Positions 24,701 through 36,916 of a stretch of 64,000 nt of DNA are shown here, in pieces (position 1 is the stretch's first letter; each line of letters begins with the position of its first letter). A model generated the notes under the pieces. The model did no database searches. It had not been told where the DNA came from and saw only the letters and a program-made list of their open reading frames with translations. Location: assembly GCA_036245805.1 (NCBI GenBank), contig BTRK01000002.1, positions 29,071,067 through 29,135,066 on the forward strand. Direction: 5' to 3'. Both the position numbers and the translations under genes were made by a program. The DNA comes from Pristionchus mayeri. Taxonomy: Eukaryota > Nematoda > Chromadorea > Rhabditida > Neodiplogasteridae.

Positions 24701-26304
24701 TGGGTACTGTACTATCGATTGGGTATGGTACCTAGTCTTGGCCTACCATTGACCTACCTATCGATTTTTGACCATGACCCTATACAAACATGCAAAGTGC
24801 TTATCCCTTTTACCATGAATAGGGGTTCATGGGTGCAAAGTGCTTGTCATATCCGCCGCCAGTGTTGGGCAACTATGGTCACAATGTATTCGTTGGTCAG
24901 CAGGAAAACAATATTTCTGGTCATCTTGTGTTTTCGCTCAATCCGCTCGTGACCAATGGGATAAAAACAAGAGGAATGGTCTGGCTCTCTCCAAATCACA
25001 CGCTCTCTCGTCGATCAGAGTGAGCAAGAGAGTGTGTGATATGGAGAGAGCAAGACCATTGCTCAAAAACACCGTTTCAGAACAACCGCACAATCTGGCC
25101 GTTCGTCTTCGTAGCAATCGCTTCCTACGTCTGGAGCTACGGAGCGTTCATTGTGACGACCGTGCTGATTTTTAGAGTGAGCAATAATTTGAAACATTGC
25201 ATCTCGGATATGCTTCACTATTGATATAATTCATCAACGACTTGCTTTATTCGATATTATCTTGTTTGCGTAGATAACATAAAAATCAAAACTACTCCTA
25301 ACTCCAGCTAATATCTGCGTTATGTATCTTTTAAAGAATAAAACATAGTTCAAATACACATAGGCCCTGCGAACAGACGGCGTCATGCTAACAAAGAAGA
25401 CGCTAGCCATGCAGCGGAGATTCTGGAAGATGCTAGTGCTGCAGGTGAGCGGAAGAATTCATCTAGATTTCTATTCAATCTGAGCATGATTTTGGCAAGA
25501 ATATTTCCAATATTACAGCTACGAATTGAATTTGTGTTTCATCTAGAGTTTGCAATTCGGATAACCGTCTTTTCATTTCTCACATTCTATCGCCACTCAA
25601 AAAAAATAAATCAAGGGACGATTACCCGAATTGCGAGCTCTGATATCACCCATTTGAAACTACTGAATTCCTTCTCAGGGATTCGTTCCGCTTCTCGTCT
25701 GTGGATTCCCTTTCACGCTCTTCATCTGGAATATCATCACAGGTGCATTGCCCGAGCTCTTTCTGGTCCCAAGTATTAAATTATAATATGTATTTTCTCA
25801 GGAACTAGCATGGATCGATCGACTATCATCATGACTTGGGGCATTTTCGCTGTGCCTACCGTGCAGGTAAATGATTTAGATTATTTTGTTAAATGCTTGG
25901 AATTAAGGAATACTTAAAAGTCTGACTCTACTAGGTGAATGTTTTCTCACCTTCTCTGACCAGCGATAGTGTAAACAATGAATATAATCAGGTCAAAAAC
26001 GTAGTAATATTCAGATTGCGTAAACTATAGTCGTATATTGACGACTGCAAAATCGACATCGCTACATCTTTTTTCACATTTATTTCGCGATTTACCCAAC
26101 ATACCTCTCAAAATCATTTCATTTTAGGGTCTGGTATCACTCTCGTTCGTTCATCGAATGAAGCGAAAGACGGACTCCGAGCAATCGAGCAGTTCGCACA
26201 GACTATTGTCGATTAAAGCAGCAACTAATCAAGCAAATCAACCAGATTCGAGGGAGATTACCGTCTCTGCCCAGCAAACGCCTGAAGTGTTTATTAAGTT
26301 GTAA
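21758..26304 (+). CDS. 7TM chemoreceptor, Str-superfamily-like, 349 aa, 12 exons
   Basis: Exons: 21758-21887, 22002-22063, 22221-22287, 22916-23015, 23478-23550, 23775-23846, 23912-23974, 25081-25176, 25364-25444, 25679-25742, 25802-25866 and 26128-26304. Lengths and phases of exons 1-11 equal those of the gene at 57443, which fixes the model. The start at 21758 gives MRWVTFCRVFFFLESS; an ATG 9 nt upstream is in another register. Seven hydrophobic stretches follow: TM1 VFFFLESSMAALINLYVLIAV, TM3 near SFIFLMWEWIPASCILQYL, TM5 FVFVAIASYVWSYGAFIVTT. A basic loop with LAMQRRFWKMLVLQ precedes TM6, as in Str/Srh-type receptors. The Ser-rich tail is about 25 residues longer than in the paralogue. 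A plasma-membrane receptor in sensory cilia is expected from the family; ligand unknown. Intron 7 holds a fold-back element. Confidence 0.85.
22386..22401 (+). repeat. Poly(C) tract in intron 3 of the receptor at 21758
   Basis: An uninterrupted run of 16 C. On the minus strand it is a G-tract able to form a G-quadruplex. It is one of four such tracts in the window. Confidence 0.9.
24161..24849. mobile_element. Fold-back element with TACCGTA/AATCGAT motifs, in a receptor intron
   Basis: The outer ends share the text TTCATGGGTGCAAAGTGCTTG, present in direct and inverted form; the left end is itself a hairpin. The core, about 24240-24760, is a palindrome closely related to the interior of the element at 4946-6267, with the same TACCGTACCCAATCGAT repeats and the CCAGTTCCTTGGGTCAAACA stretch. 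No coding capacity. It lies in intron 7 of the receptor. The exact borders and target duplication could not be fixed. Confidence 0.7.
24978..25057. repeat. Small hairpin repeat next to an acceptor site
   Basis: Inverted arms of about 33 bp (with ACACGCTCTCTCG and its complement) surround a 14-bp loop and end 24 bp before the exon at 25081. A relative with ACACACTCTCTCG arms lies near 14910-14980 in an intron of the transposase gene. Confidence 0.7.
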
Positions 26305-26889
26305 CTATAACCTAATAATTATAACAAAATCTGTGATGCATTGTACAACATTCAGGGAAAATTATTGAATTTACATATGTCTCGAATATATTTATTTGAA
26401 AATAATAAAGTCAGCCATGTGTTCTAAGACTACAGGATGAGCAACAGATAGATTCCAAATTAATCGGTAATTTCAAAAGCGAACAAGGCGTGAGGAAATA
26501 TAACTGCATTCTTGGAAGCAAATATTTTAATGTTTTGCAGAGTCAACTGCACACTTGTTTTCCCTCCTTGTAGACGTACTAGAATCAAAGCCGAGAATCA
26601 GGAGTTTCCGCTACATATCATTCTTGGCCCATCCGTACCATCGAAGTCAGCCGGGTCACCCAAAATTATGGACATTCCCAAGATCAAGAGAGCGCGAGAG
26701 AGATGAGAGACGAATAATAGTCTATGTGTTCTGTCTATCATCGGCGTTGAAAGTGACTCACTAAACACATCTAATCGCGAACTCTGCGGCTCCTTTTGCG
26801 CACTGTTATAAACGCCAGTTCAGCAATCGTTCACATTACGATCCGCTCCTTTTCTCGGCGTTTTTTTATAATTTCCCTGAAAAAGTGAA
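26305..26889. other. Intergenic spacer with 3' and 5' control regions
   Basis: AATAAA-like sequence near 26403 may end the receptor transcript. The remainder is the upstream region of the LAPTM-like gene. No gene is supported. Confidence 0.4.
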
Positions 26890-27839
26890 ATGAACAATCG
26901 CTGCTGCTGTGGGATCCTATCGATAAAGGCATGATGTTTCTCTCAATTTATTCACACGGTTATATTTCAGACCGGCGCTAGGATAGTAGCAACTACGATG
27001 ATTCTATTCAACGTCTTAATGTATGTTTATGAGCTGGTGATAAAACCAACACAAAATCACCTTAATACTACTGGAACTGTTAGTTCTTCTATTGTTTATA
27101 TTTCTCAACCTTGTTTTGTGCTTTCTCATGACTTTTTTAAATGCGATAAGATTTCGTCCAGATCGTCAGTATCAAAGAAGCTCCTATTGCAATAATGAAT
27201 CGCTTTGCATCAGCTCGACAGCAAGTATCTTTCATTAATTGCAATATGTTTAATGCCAAAACATCAGAGCACGAGTCTTAAAATCGCTTGTGGGTTCGCA
27301 TTCCTTGTCGATCTTTTCGTGACAGTGCAAGTGTTCATTGCATGCAGAAGGAACCGAGCGATTCTGGTGGTTCCGATGTTGATAATCACTGTGCGTTCAC
27401 CTATCTGAATACATCGTAGAGTCGTAGAAAACAAGCAATGGATTTCACCTTCAAAATGGGAGACATCTAATTTCTCCTACAGATCTTCTCTAAGTACCAT
27501 CACAATTCAGATACTTTGGATGCTATTGTCCGTCTACAAAGTAATCAAATGTACAATTGTGCTTATTGATCCAACCTTTACAAAAGGTCATGCTACTTTA
27601 CTTTTTGTAATCATTTCTCATTTCAGACATTCATTCTGACGTTTTTCCTCTCAAGATTCAAACATTGTTTGAAGTCGCAAAAATCGTATTATTTATCTGG
27701 ACTTTCACTGTTCTCAAGGATTGCTACATATACTTACGAGAACTTGAACGGTATGTGTCACTGATGTTTGTCATCTCTAACTGCTTATAGTCCTCGGACG
27801 AGAAGACATGATTACTCGAATATGATTACGCGTTTTTAA
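26890..27839 (+). CDS. Four-TM LAPTM-like membrane protein, 172 aa
   Basis: Exons: 26890-26928, 26971-27078, 27268-27390, 27511-27586, 27627-27750 and 27791-27839 (stop TAA). The N-terminus MNNRCCCGILSIKTGARIVA matches the Cys-rich start and KTGA motif before TM1 of lysosomal-associated transmembrane (LAPTM4/5-like) proteins. Four hydrophobic segments follow: ATTMILFNVLMYVYELVI, ACGFAFLVDLFVTVQVFIAC, ILWMLLSVYKVIKCTIVLI and VAKIVLFIWTFTVL. The C-terminal tail is basic (RPRTRRHD). LAPTM proteins sit in late endosomes and lysosomes; that location is inferred from family only. The first intron appears to use a GC donor (AAG|GCATGA), where the neighbouring paralogue has AAG|GTAATG. Length and exon phases agree with the paralogue at 28206. 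Confidence 0.75.
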
Positions 27840-28205
27840 GCTCCAACCTCTTTAATGATATCATCAGCAATTGTAAAGTCTTGGCCAATGATAAAAATAA
27901 AATGGATCATGCGTTGAAACACAAAAAGAGAAGATAATATATCTTTGAATAAACGCTTTCGAAGAAGAATCGGTATTGCAAAGAATAATGCGTGAACCAA
28001 CATAGCTGTATTATTGCATGCAAACATTGGAATGTTTTGCTGCCATAATACATGATTTGTTTTCTTCCTTTTATGTGTTGATTGTAGATGACTCACACGA
28101 TAAAGAAGGTTGTTCATACCATGATTCCACTGTACTGACAGATAGCGACCAGTGTCCATTCGAAATATTGTAACGTCGAATCATTGGCAATTTTCAGCAG
28201 AATCA
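27840..28205. other. Short intergenic spacer between the two LAPTM-like genes
   Basis: A 107-codon minus-strand frame (27836-28159) covers it but has no domain and no splice partners. It is probably chance. Confidence 0.4.
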
Positions 28206-28582
28206 ATGCATAACACGTGCTGCTGTGGTGTCTTGTCCATTAAGGTAATGCTAGAAACTCGCTTCTACATGGAGGACATAATAAATTTCAGACCGGGGCC
28301 AGTAATGTAGCCTCGATGATGGTGGATTCAATGCGACGATGTACGTCTTCGAATTTCTGATCAGACCAGCGCCGAGCCATTTGAACGCCACTGAGCCGGT
28401 GAGTTATGATGTTTTACTTAGAACAATGATGCGTGAGTGTTCTTGATATTATATATATGGTTTCAGTCATTTCAGGACCCTAGCATTAAAAACGAATTCG
28501 CAAGAGTGATAAATCACATGGCGAGAACTCAACATGAAGCGAGTTGCATATATTTCTTCAACTTCCATTAGTCCTTAATATA

Positions 28583-30024
28583 CAGTCGCGCCGGAAAGTA
28601 TCCGTACGATTTGAAGTTTTGCCATAACTTTTGTTCTAGATTAGATCTAATTCCGAAATTTTGCAGATATGTAGCAAATTCATCGAGGATTACGATACAC
28701 ATATTTCGGTTCCACAAACATTTTTTAAAGATCGCATAGTGATGACGAAATCGAATTTCACTTTTTCAAACATGCATTATTCTTACATAGATTTTTTCCA
28801 GCTGGCCAAACTTTCTGACGTTGGAGATAGGACCGAGGCCTAACCAGAATACATTTTTGAAGTTGCTGCTCAGTCGCACATTCGCTGTAGCCGTCCTGCA
28901 AAAACGGGGTCTAAAATTCTGAACTCTGCTTCCAGAGTAGTTAGAGACCCGTTCAAAGCGTCAAAATGATCGCCATCGTTAATGCAGATGATTCTGAAAA
29001 TATGAAAACAATATCTTATAATTTGCCCTCAGGGCATGAAAAATTCACTTTTTCACATGGGCACTTTTTGGAGGTTCATAACTTTTTCGGGAAATGCATA
29101 TTAAAATCTGATTTTTGCTTAGTCATGTTATGCCCTAGATATGTGATTTCCAACTTTTTAGAGTGTTTGGATATCTTTCCTGGCCGCGGCGATCGTCTTT
29201 CGGAGGTGCACCGTGGCCCTGAGTACATGGCCCTCCGAAAATAAGTTTGTGGAAAAGTTAAGGAAACCATTTGTTATTGTGTGTACAAGTCCAACATGTT
29301 CTGGAGAACTGATTTCCAACTTTTTGAAATGTTTTATTAACTTTGGGTAAAGTTGGAGATTGAGTGCTGACGAAAATAGCGGATCGGGGACTCGATAGTG
29401 CCTCCGAAAACCGATCGCGGTGGACATAAAAGATATCCAACCGCTCTAAAAAGTTGGAAATCATATATATAGGACATTGTGAGCATGACTAAGCAAATAT
29501 CAGATTTTAATATGCATTTCCCGAAAAGTTATGAACCTCCAAAAAGTGCCCATGTGAAAAAGTGATTTTTTCAAGCCCTGAGGGCAAATTATAAGATATT
29601 GTTTTCATATTCTCAGAATCATCTGCATTGACGATGGCGATCATTTTGACGCTTTGAACGGGTCTCTAAGTACTCTGGAAGCAGTTCAGAATTTTATACC
29701 CCGTTTTTGCAGGACGGCTACAGCGAATGTGCGACTGAGCAGCAACTTCAAAAATTTATTCTGGTTAGGCCTCGGTCCTATCTCCAACGTCAGAAAGTTT
29801 GGCCAGCTGAAAAAAATCTATGTAAGAATAATGCATGTTTGAAAAAGTGAAATTCGATTTCGTCATCACTATGCAATCTTTAAAAAATGTTTGTGGAACC
29901 GAAATATGTGTATCGTAATCCTCGATGAATTTGCTACATATCTGCAAATTTTCGAATTAGATCTAATCTAGAACAAAAGTTATGGCAAAACTTCAAATCG
30001 TACGGATACTTTCCGGCGCGACTG
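28583..30024. mobile_element. Palindromic Tc1/mariner-type element, 1.44 kb
   Basis: The ends are CAGTCGCGCCGGAAAGTATC and its complement, flanked by TA at 28581-28582 and 30025-30026. The CAGT...AAAGT form is that of Tc1-like terminal repeats. The two halves are inverted copies throughout, with several differences in the centre, so no transposase can be encoded. It lies in intron 2 of the LAPTM-like pseudogene. Confidence 0.85.
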
Positions 30025-30247
30025 TATATTCATCATAGAGTACGAGTCTCATGATTGCTTCCGGCTTCGCATTCGTCATTGATATATTCGTCACAGTGCA
30101 AGTATTCATTGCGTGCAGGGGAAACCGAGCGATACTCGTGGTTCCGATGCTTATTATCACGGTACGTCTTGCTTGCTTGACCTTTAGCTAACCGATATAC
30201 CTTCGAAGTGGATGATAGAGGCTTTCCTACACAGCTGTTTTTTTTTT

Positions 30248-30796
30248 GGGGGGGGGGTGACAACACCGCAACCGAAAAAACCGCAACGGAGCGCCGTTCG
30301 CTGGGGGGTTGATCTTGTTACTTGGGACTTGTTTCTTTGTACCAAGTATGTGCTCCTCCACACCACCCTGTTTAGATCATCTCACAATTTGATCTTGAGT
30401 TTCGCTCTCTATCGCCGTATAGGGGTTCATGCTCCAAAATTGGGAATTTTAGTGGAAAATCATGGTTTGATGGAGACAAAGTACCGTAACCAATCGATAT
30501 TACAGTAACCCAGGAGCTACTGTAACACATTAACATGGATATGTATTGGTGGCAGCATTTGCTGTTCATCTAACCATGATTTTCCTCTAAAATTCTCAAT
30601 TTTGGACAATGAACCCGATACGGCGATAGAGAGCGAAACTCAAGATCGAATTGCAAGATTATCTAAATATGATGTTGTAGAGGAGCACATACTTGTTACA
30701 GTGAAAAAAAACTTTCAAGTAACAAGATTAGACCCCAGCGAACGGCGCTCCGTTGCGGTTTTGTCGGTTGCGGTTTCGTCACCCCCCCCCCCCCCC
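30248..30796. mobile_element. G-tract-capped fold-back element, copy 1
   Basis: It begins with about 10 G and ends with 15 C. The inner arms are inverted copies that include AACGGAGCGCCGTTCG and the TTGCGGTTT stretch. The middle contains TACCGTAACCAATCGATATT, the motif seen in the fold-backs at 5 and 24 kb. A second member is at 54465-55010. It lies in intron 3 of the LAPTM-like pseudogene. Confidence 0.75.
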
Positions 30797-31542
30797 GTTT
30801 TTTCGCGTACATGTTTATTAGTTTCCCAGGTAGATCTTCGATATGTCACAATTGAAAAATATCGATTCAGTGTTATAGAGCAAAATAAATCAAAATAATA
30901 CAATCATGCAGATGCTCTGGACGGTATCGTCAATCATAATCGTGTTCTTATGTGCGATGGTGCTCATTCAGCCGGAACTAATGAAAGGTTCGATTATGAT
31001 TTTTCCCGTTAACAAAACCATCTTATTGCAGAGCTTCAGCCCACCATTATCGTGCCCATCAAAATCAAGACGCTATTTGCTGTTGCCGCTCATCCCTTTC
31101 ATGCGTGGATCTTCATTGTACTCATTTTACTTGAGAGAATTGGAGAGGTGATCAAAAATGTAGATTTTGACGATAATTTTGATTTTAGACCACGCATTAA
31201 TACATCTCAGAATGCTGAGAGGACTACGAGATTTTGATCTATCATCTGTTTTTGGTGAATCACAATTGTTATGTAAAATTGTGTCTAAATATGTGTTCAA
31301 TTGGAGAAGTATAAATATTAGAGCTGTCAAAGCATAGCGGCGAGATCTGTGCGAATCTAATCAAAATCGGTCGTTGTGATTATTCGGGGTCGACTGCACT
31401 TCAGACATGGATATCGTCGAGGCCTTGAATGTAGACGTCCTACTCCATTTGCACATGAAAAATCTGAAGGAACAATTTGCGAACTCACATTCGTGTACTA
31501 GAAATTCGCCAAAGAAATGAAATTCGCCTGTACTAGAAATTC

Positions 31543-33855
31543 TCACTGTCGATAGGACTCCACGTAGTAAATAGTGCAGAGAGCGCCGAATGCTGGCGGA
31601 ATGGCTCCAATCTGTTAAATATAATATATTGATCTTCACAGATTCCCTCTAATAGTCCTATTGTTCGAGCAGAGCATGTAACGCTAACTTGGCAACGTGT
31701 TTACGTGACGGATAAGGACTTACAATGTAGGGTGCTTTTTCGAGTGCGATATGCTGGTAGATGTCGAAGCACTGGACGAGGTACATGCCGATGCCTGTAC
31801 CGGTGAGCGGCGGAAGGAGAGCGTGGATGGTCAAGGCCTGCCATGCCAGAACTCACTCATATTCTCAAACTGTTTGTGATATGAATTGACTGGTATATTT
31901 TAAAATAGGCCAATTTTACGAAAATTTCGAATAGGAAATAAACGCTACTTGTTTATGAATGTTTAATACCTTGACCAAGTCGCTGTGCATTCGGCGTGTT
32001 CTTTCGGACATTTCAGATACGTGCTCATGAAGTTTGGATATAATCTGAGTGTTTAATTAATCGATATTAAATTAATATTGTGTACCTTCTGTCTGCATGC
32101 AATAATAATTGCGTAGGAAGGAATGGGAAGAAAGACAATAAATGCAATTACGAAAACCACGAGAGGAGTCAAACCGGGGTGTCCTGGAAGAATTTTGAAT
32201 ATACATTTGAATGTGGCAAACTTTTTTTAAAAATTCAGTTCGAATAGAGACTTTGAATACCTTCTTGAGAAAAACCTTCTTGAAAAGTCAAAATATTGTA
32301 AAGTGAACTGAAAAATGTAGAAAGAATGCCTTGTAATGCTCCAGGTTCGGACAAATACATTGGTCGATTTGTTCTGAGAAACTCTAGACAATCGTTGTCT
32401 TCGGCTTGCGTAAAGGTGAATAAACCCTGAAAGAATTAATTTCACTCAAATGTTCATTTACGTGCTGCCAAAATATAATATTAATTTACAAAACTGTAAT
32501 AATTTAAAACTAGTTCATGATCCGATATCTCGCTTTATAAACTGAATGATATTCCGTTCCGATGTCGCATACCCTTGAATACACATGGCTCTGTAGCTAT
32601 TGTATTTTCATCGATCAAAATTAGATGTATTATTCACTGCATTTTGTTTATTGGTGCCTTGGCGTGATGTTTTCCCCATGTTTTCCCCAAGGATTACTTT
32701 ATTATTCATCACAGTTTCATATTGTCTCAGAAAACGAAAGAGAAAAATCTGATCAAAGAACGCATGTACCACGTGTTTATTGACGGTGTAGTGAACATGT
32801 TTTTCCTTGATAATTCCCCTAAGACTTTCTACCTCACCATCACGACAGCAGGAGGGATGAAGAGAAGAACCATCACCATGCAAACGCCGCGAATACAAGG
32901 AGAGGGACGATGGAGAATCAACAATCTGAAACATTTTTGCGATTAGATTTCAAAGAAAATAACTATTTCTTCCATTTTATTTTTTCAAACCATTGATATT
33001 AGAGAATGACAAAAGACCGTCAAAACACTGTAGGAGGATGAGTTGAGATCGTCCTTTCTGTCATGCGCTGACGCCTATCATTTCATGCACTGTTCCGTTT
33101 AGTCCTTTTGCCTTTTAGGATCAGTTTTTTTTGCATTTCTTTTTTTCATGAATGGATCACTATAAATTCGGACCGATAAGCAAAGCAGGCAGTCATGATG
33201 CACACTGAGTAGAGCATCGTGCAAATCCACAGGCAGTAGAGGAGCCAGCAAGAACGGGGAGAGATGAGGGAGCACGGGCCCATCGAGAGGTACAACACGT
33301 TGTCGGGAAAAACGATGATCCTAAAGAAAGGTCAATTTCGGCACTAGGTCGGATGAAAACCGTCGGATGAGTACCCACCGGATGAGAACCAAACACATTA
33401 CCCTTCTTGAATGTTCACAGTAGGTTCCCAAAGTGGTAAAAATGCTTCTGTGAAAGTCCTACAGAAGGATCCATTTTTTGGTTCTCATCCGGTGGGTTCT
33501 CATTCGACGGTTCTCATCCGGTGTAGTGCCTCAATTCCGGTGTAAAAATCGAAAATGTCACCGTTGCATCGTCGAAATATCGCAGACATTATTCACGAGA
33601 TCATTGATTGCCCCGAGTTTGATCAGAAAGGAGTAGGTCTGAGAGGGGGGAGTTTGATTTGCATTCATTGTCTTCTAACAGTCATCGACCTATTTGTTAT
33701 GATACATTTAAGTGTAATTGTACCTTCATCGTTTGCGGAGTTCGGAAGATGGCTGCCATCAGAAGACCAATATTAGAAACGGCCCCGATCGTAAATATCA
33801 GGGAGTGAATGGCGGGTAGTGTGATATCGGCAAAATTCACGGGACCTTCCATCAT
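31543..33855 (-). CDS. Serpentine chemoreceptor, Srd-like, about 321 aa
   Basis: Minus-strand exons: 33724-33855, 33562-33638, 33174-33320, 32838-32925, 32261-32426 (or 32276-32426), 32086-32183, 31970-32044, 31724-31837 and 31543-31611 (stop TGA). All phases agree. TM1 to loop 1 reads LIFTIGAVSNIGLLMAAIFR then TPQTMK. TM2 is followed by RIIVFPDNVLYLSMGPC, resembling the RIIP...GPC segment of the Srd family. TM5 is LTPLVVFVIAFIVFLPIPSY; the loop has SEMSERTRRMHSDLVKALT, and TM6-TM7 end with GALCTIYYVESYRQ. MM at the start offers two ATGs three bases apart. Two donors 15 nt apart in the fifth exon, each after CAAGAAG, would give products differing by five residues. Expected role: plasma-membrane odorant or pheromone receptor; the ligand cannot be read. 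Confidence 0.85.
33339..33529. mobile_element. Short MITE-like inverted repeat in an intron
   Basis: Arms of about 50 bp with the repeated phrase GGTTCTCATCCGGTGGG and its complement. It lies wholly inside the second intron of the Srd-like gene. A related phrase GGTTCTCATCCATCCGAC occurs (minus) near 47335. Confidence 0.7.
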
Positions 33856-35433
33856 AGCATTAGGCAAATTTCGGTGACAACCTGAATTGCTTTAATTTAT
33901 GTGTATACGATCTGAAAAAAATCAGGAATAATTAGTTCATAATAGGAATATAAACGATTGTCGATCGTTTGATGGACTCAGTGGTGGTATAAAAAAAAAT
34001 TTGACAAAGTTATGACCAACATTTCTAGATATTCTCAAATTCTCCTCTCACCTCTCAAATTCTTACACAACTTATTTTTGGAAAAACTCAATATTTTCGA
34101 TTGCACATGCTACTGAGCGAAGAGGTTGGAAATTGGGTCGGAAAACGCGTCGAGCGAATAATGATGTGAAAGGAGGAAGAATAATGCGTAGAAAATTCTC
34201 TGGGGATTCAAGCCGTTTTCTTGTGATCGGAAGCTTTTCCATTGTAAAAAAAGCCAACCGATCTCAGCGATTATTCACAATAATAAACAGCACAAAATAG
34301 TGTTTTTTCTTCTCGAATGCATTTGTTTAAAACTTTTTACGCATGATTTCTTAGAAGCCGAAGCATAAATGTGTTTTTAAAACCACTGCGAGAAGGAACG
34401 AAAAACTTTAGGAAGAACTTTATTGTTTTCAAAATATAGCAGAGTGTAAGCATTTGATTACGGGAACGATTCAATGAGTTGAAAAAGGCTGGCCATGTAC
34501 ATGCAATTGCGACTGACTGGGCTTTTTGAACAATAGGAGATTAACACGTTCAAATGCTTTCCATGGAATTTACCATCTTGAATAAGTCAGCAGTCTCGAA
34601 TACTATTTGTTACGCGGATAAATCAAATTTATATTTTATGAATCCTTTATTTCGGACTTTCACAGTTTTTATCTACAAAGTTCGTGAGCACTTGATTTGT
34701 GATGTCGACTTCATAATAATTAATAATAATTCTTTATCATGACTTCCGGTCAAAGTGATATTTCTCCGATTACTGTCGTTTGAAAGATCAAACATCTACG
34801 CGGATTGCTAAATTATCGAGTGGGTGTAAGCTGCTGATATATTGAAATTTAAATGTTATTTCATAGAAAAACAAAAAAAAGCTAAACGAGCTGTTCAATC
34901 ACGATTAGGGTTTAAGTGAAATTATGGTGGGGGAATGTAAAAGAGAGAGGCGAGCTGGCTCAGCCTTCCTTTTCTGGCACGCTCTCCGATATGCGTGCAT
35001 TCTCCAGCTGATCCTTTCTCTCTCACTTTCTTTCCGAGTAAAAATGGAAGCTAATACGAGCAAGAAAACAGAAACAACATATTGCCGAATAATAACACAA
35101 CATGTTGTCCGTCAAGATGGCAAATTTATGATTATCTAGCTTTTCGCCAGCCTTTTTGAGCAGCGATGCACGAAAGCACGAGGAGAGATCAACACAAAAG
35201 AGGTCGGTGTGTGCATGTGTATGTGAACACGGAGTTCACACTCTTATTCAAAGCTCTCTGCGCAAGTGGCCTGGCATGCATAGTGCTACATCTACAATTA
35301 CTGCACTTCGAAATGTCGGTTGTCATTTCTGTGTATCATCAGCAGACCGTCTCCGTCGTTCTTGCGCCGCCTTCATCCAGTCTACGTACTTGCTAGAACT
35401 ATTCTTTACGTTGGTTGTGGTTCCTTCCTCCTT
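33856..35433. other. Intergenic; one copy of a recurring upstream block
   Basis: The region after the Srd-like gene start must hold its promoter. Around 34800-35050 lies a block (CGATTAGGGTTTAAGTGAA, then a GGGGGAATG purine stretch and GAGAGAGGCGAGCTGG) that resembles 35690-35790 and 45220-45310, upstream of the receptor pseudogenes. No gene is supported. Confidence 0.5.
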
Positions 35434-36916
35434 CTTGTTTCATTTCCCTCTTATTGCATATTTTCTGATCCTAAAAGCAAATCAAGTTCAAAATGTCTTT
35501 AAAATTCACGAATGCATTAGAATCAATTGATAAACTGAATGAGTGGAACTCACATTTAATGGCGACAAAAATGAAGGCATCATCAACATCGATGGGTGAA
35601 GTGGGTGTAAACCACTGCAATTTTTTCTTTCAAACGTGGTTAAAAGAAAATGAGAAAAAATAACGAAGATGTACAAAAACGATCAATAGGGTTTGTGTTA
35701 ACAGCAAAAGGGGGAATGGAAAAACGAGAGGCGAACTGAATCATCCTTTTTTGTCTGACTCTATCTGTCTCTCTCTCTTTCTCTCAAGATCTCGGCTGAT
35801 CAAGAACGCAGAGGCAAGACAAAAGTATCAGCACAAACAACTGTGAAGACAACGGAATCCTAATTGGTCAGAAATACCAGTGATATTTTCAGTAATTTTG
35901 TGCGAATGTTAACTCAAAGATCAACAAATCGGTCCGATATTAGTCAACGAACTAATGAATCAAGTTGCTAATGAGGGTATGAACAAATACCGCATGAAAA
36001 CAGACCACTTGACTTTCCATGGATTTGATGGCGAGAGAGTAGGCGAAACGGGAGAATGCTAGGTCTCATTAGGAGTATTCAGTACATCTTTCAAGGGATG
36101 AGCAAGACATCAAGAGTTTGTTCAAAAGAACAATTCGTGAATTGATAATTGAGGGCGTATCCCCACTCCCCGCGTATCCATGGGCGCATTTCTTATTCAT
36201 CCCTATTCTTTCATTTCAAACCTCTTTCTAAATAATTTTAATGTATTACACCTCTGCTATCCTGTGATTTCAGCATTTTTTACTGGCGCATATCTACAAA
36301 TATTTACAGAACATGTCATTTAGATCTTCAGAATGGCCGGCTGGGGTGAGGTAGCACTATATATTGTCCTCTCTTCATGCTACTTGTACATTCTTATTCG
36401 GCTAATAACTGCCCCCGATTCGCGCTTCAAAACTCCATTTTATATATTATTTATCTCAACAGGTCAGCTGCATATTTTTTAAAGCGTTGACCCAATGGGG
36501 CTTAGTAAAGGTAATGGTAAAGGTACATCTCGTATTCGAGACTGTACACGCGGAAGAACACTGATAGACCAGTGTCAATTTGGGCGGATTCAGTCTGGAC
36601 TGTCTACCTTTTACCAGGCCTATTTACCTGCGTGATAAAGTTAATCGAGTATTGTTGCAATCGCTCTGAATAGAAGATTGTTTGCTTAGTTGGACTTAGT
36701 ATAGGGAGTATCTTGTAAAAGTTCTCTATTAAATATTGCTAATTGTATAATTAATATCGCTCAATTTCAGGAGTCTGCAACATAATCGCTATTGTGGCAT
36801 ACATGGTTATCTACCAGTTTGAATATTACGATAATATCTGGACAGTTTACATTTATCAAGCATGCTGGGTGAGTTTATGTTTTTCTCAATTAAGACTTCA
36901 AGGTGGCTTCTGATTA

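Larger units (their letters stand above)
28206..31237 (+). pseudogene. LAPTM-like paralogue with a 1-nt frameshift in exon 2
   Basis: Exons homologous to 26890-27839: 28206-28244 (MHNTCCCGVLSIK), 28292-28398, 30039-30161 (ASGFAFVIDIFVTVQVFIAC), 30912-30987 and from 31032. A last exon ends near 31237. Exon 2 is 107 nt against 108 in the paralogue. The reading frame moves from TGASNVASMMV to NATMYVFEFLIRPAPSHL after the missing base near 28325. The donor of exon 5 (near 31148) does not meet the phase of the last exon. The introns were enlarged by two fold-back elements (28583-30024 and about 30248-30796). A recent pseudogene is the simplest reading; a one-base sequence error in exon 2 is the alternative. 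Confidence 0.7.
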
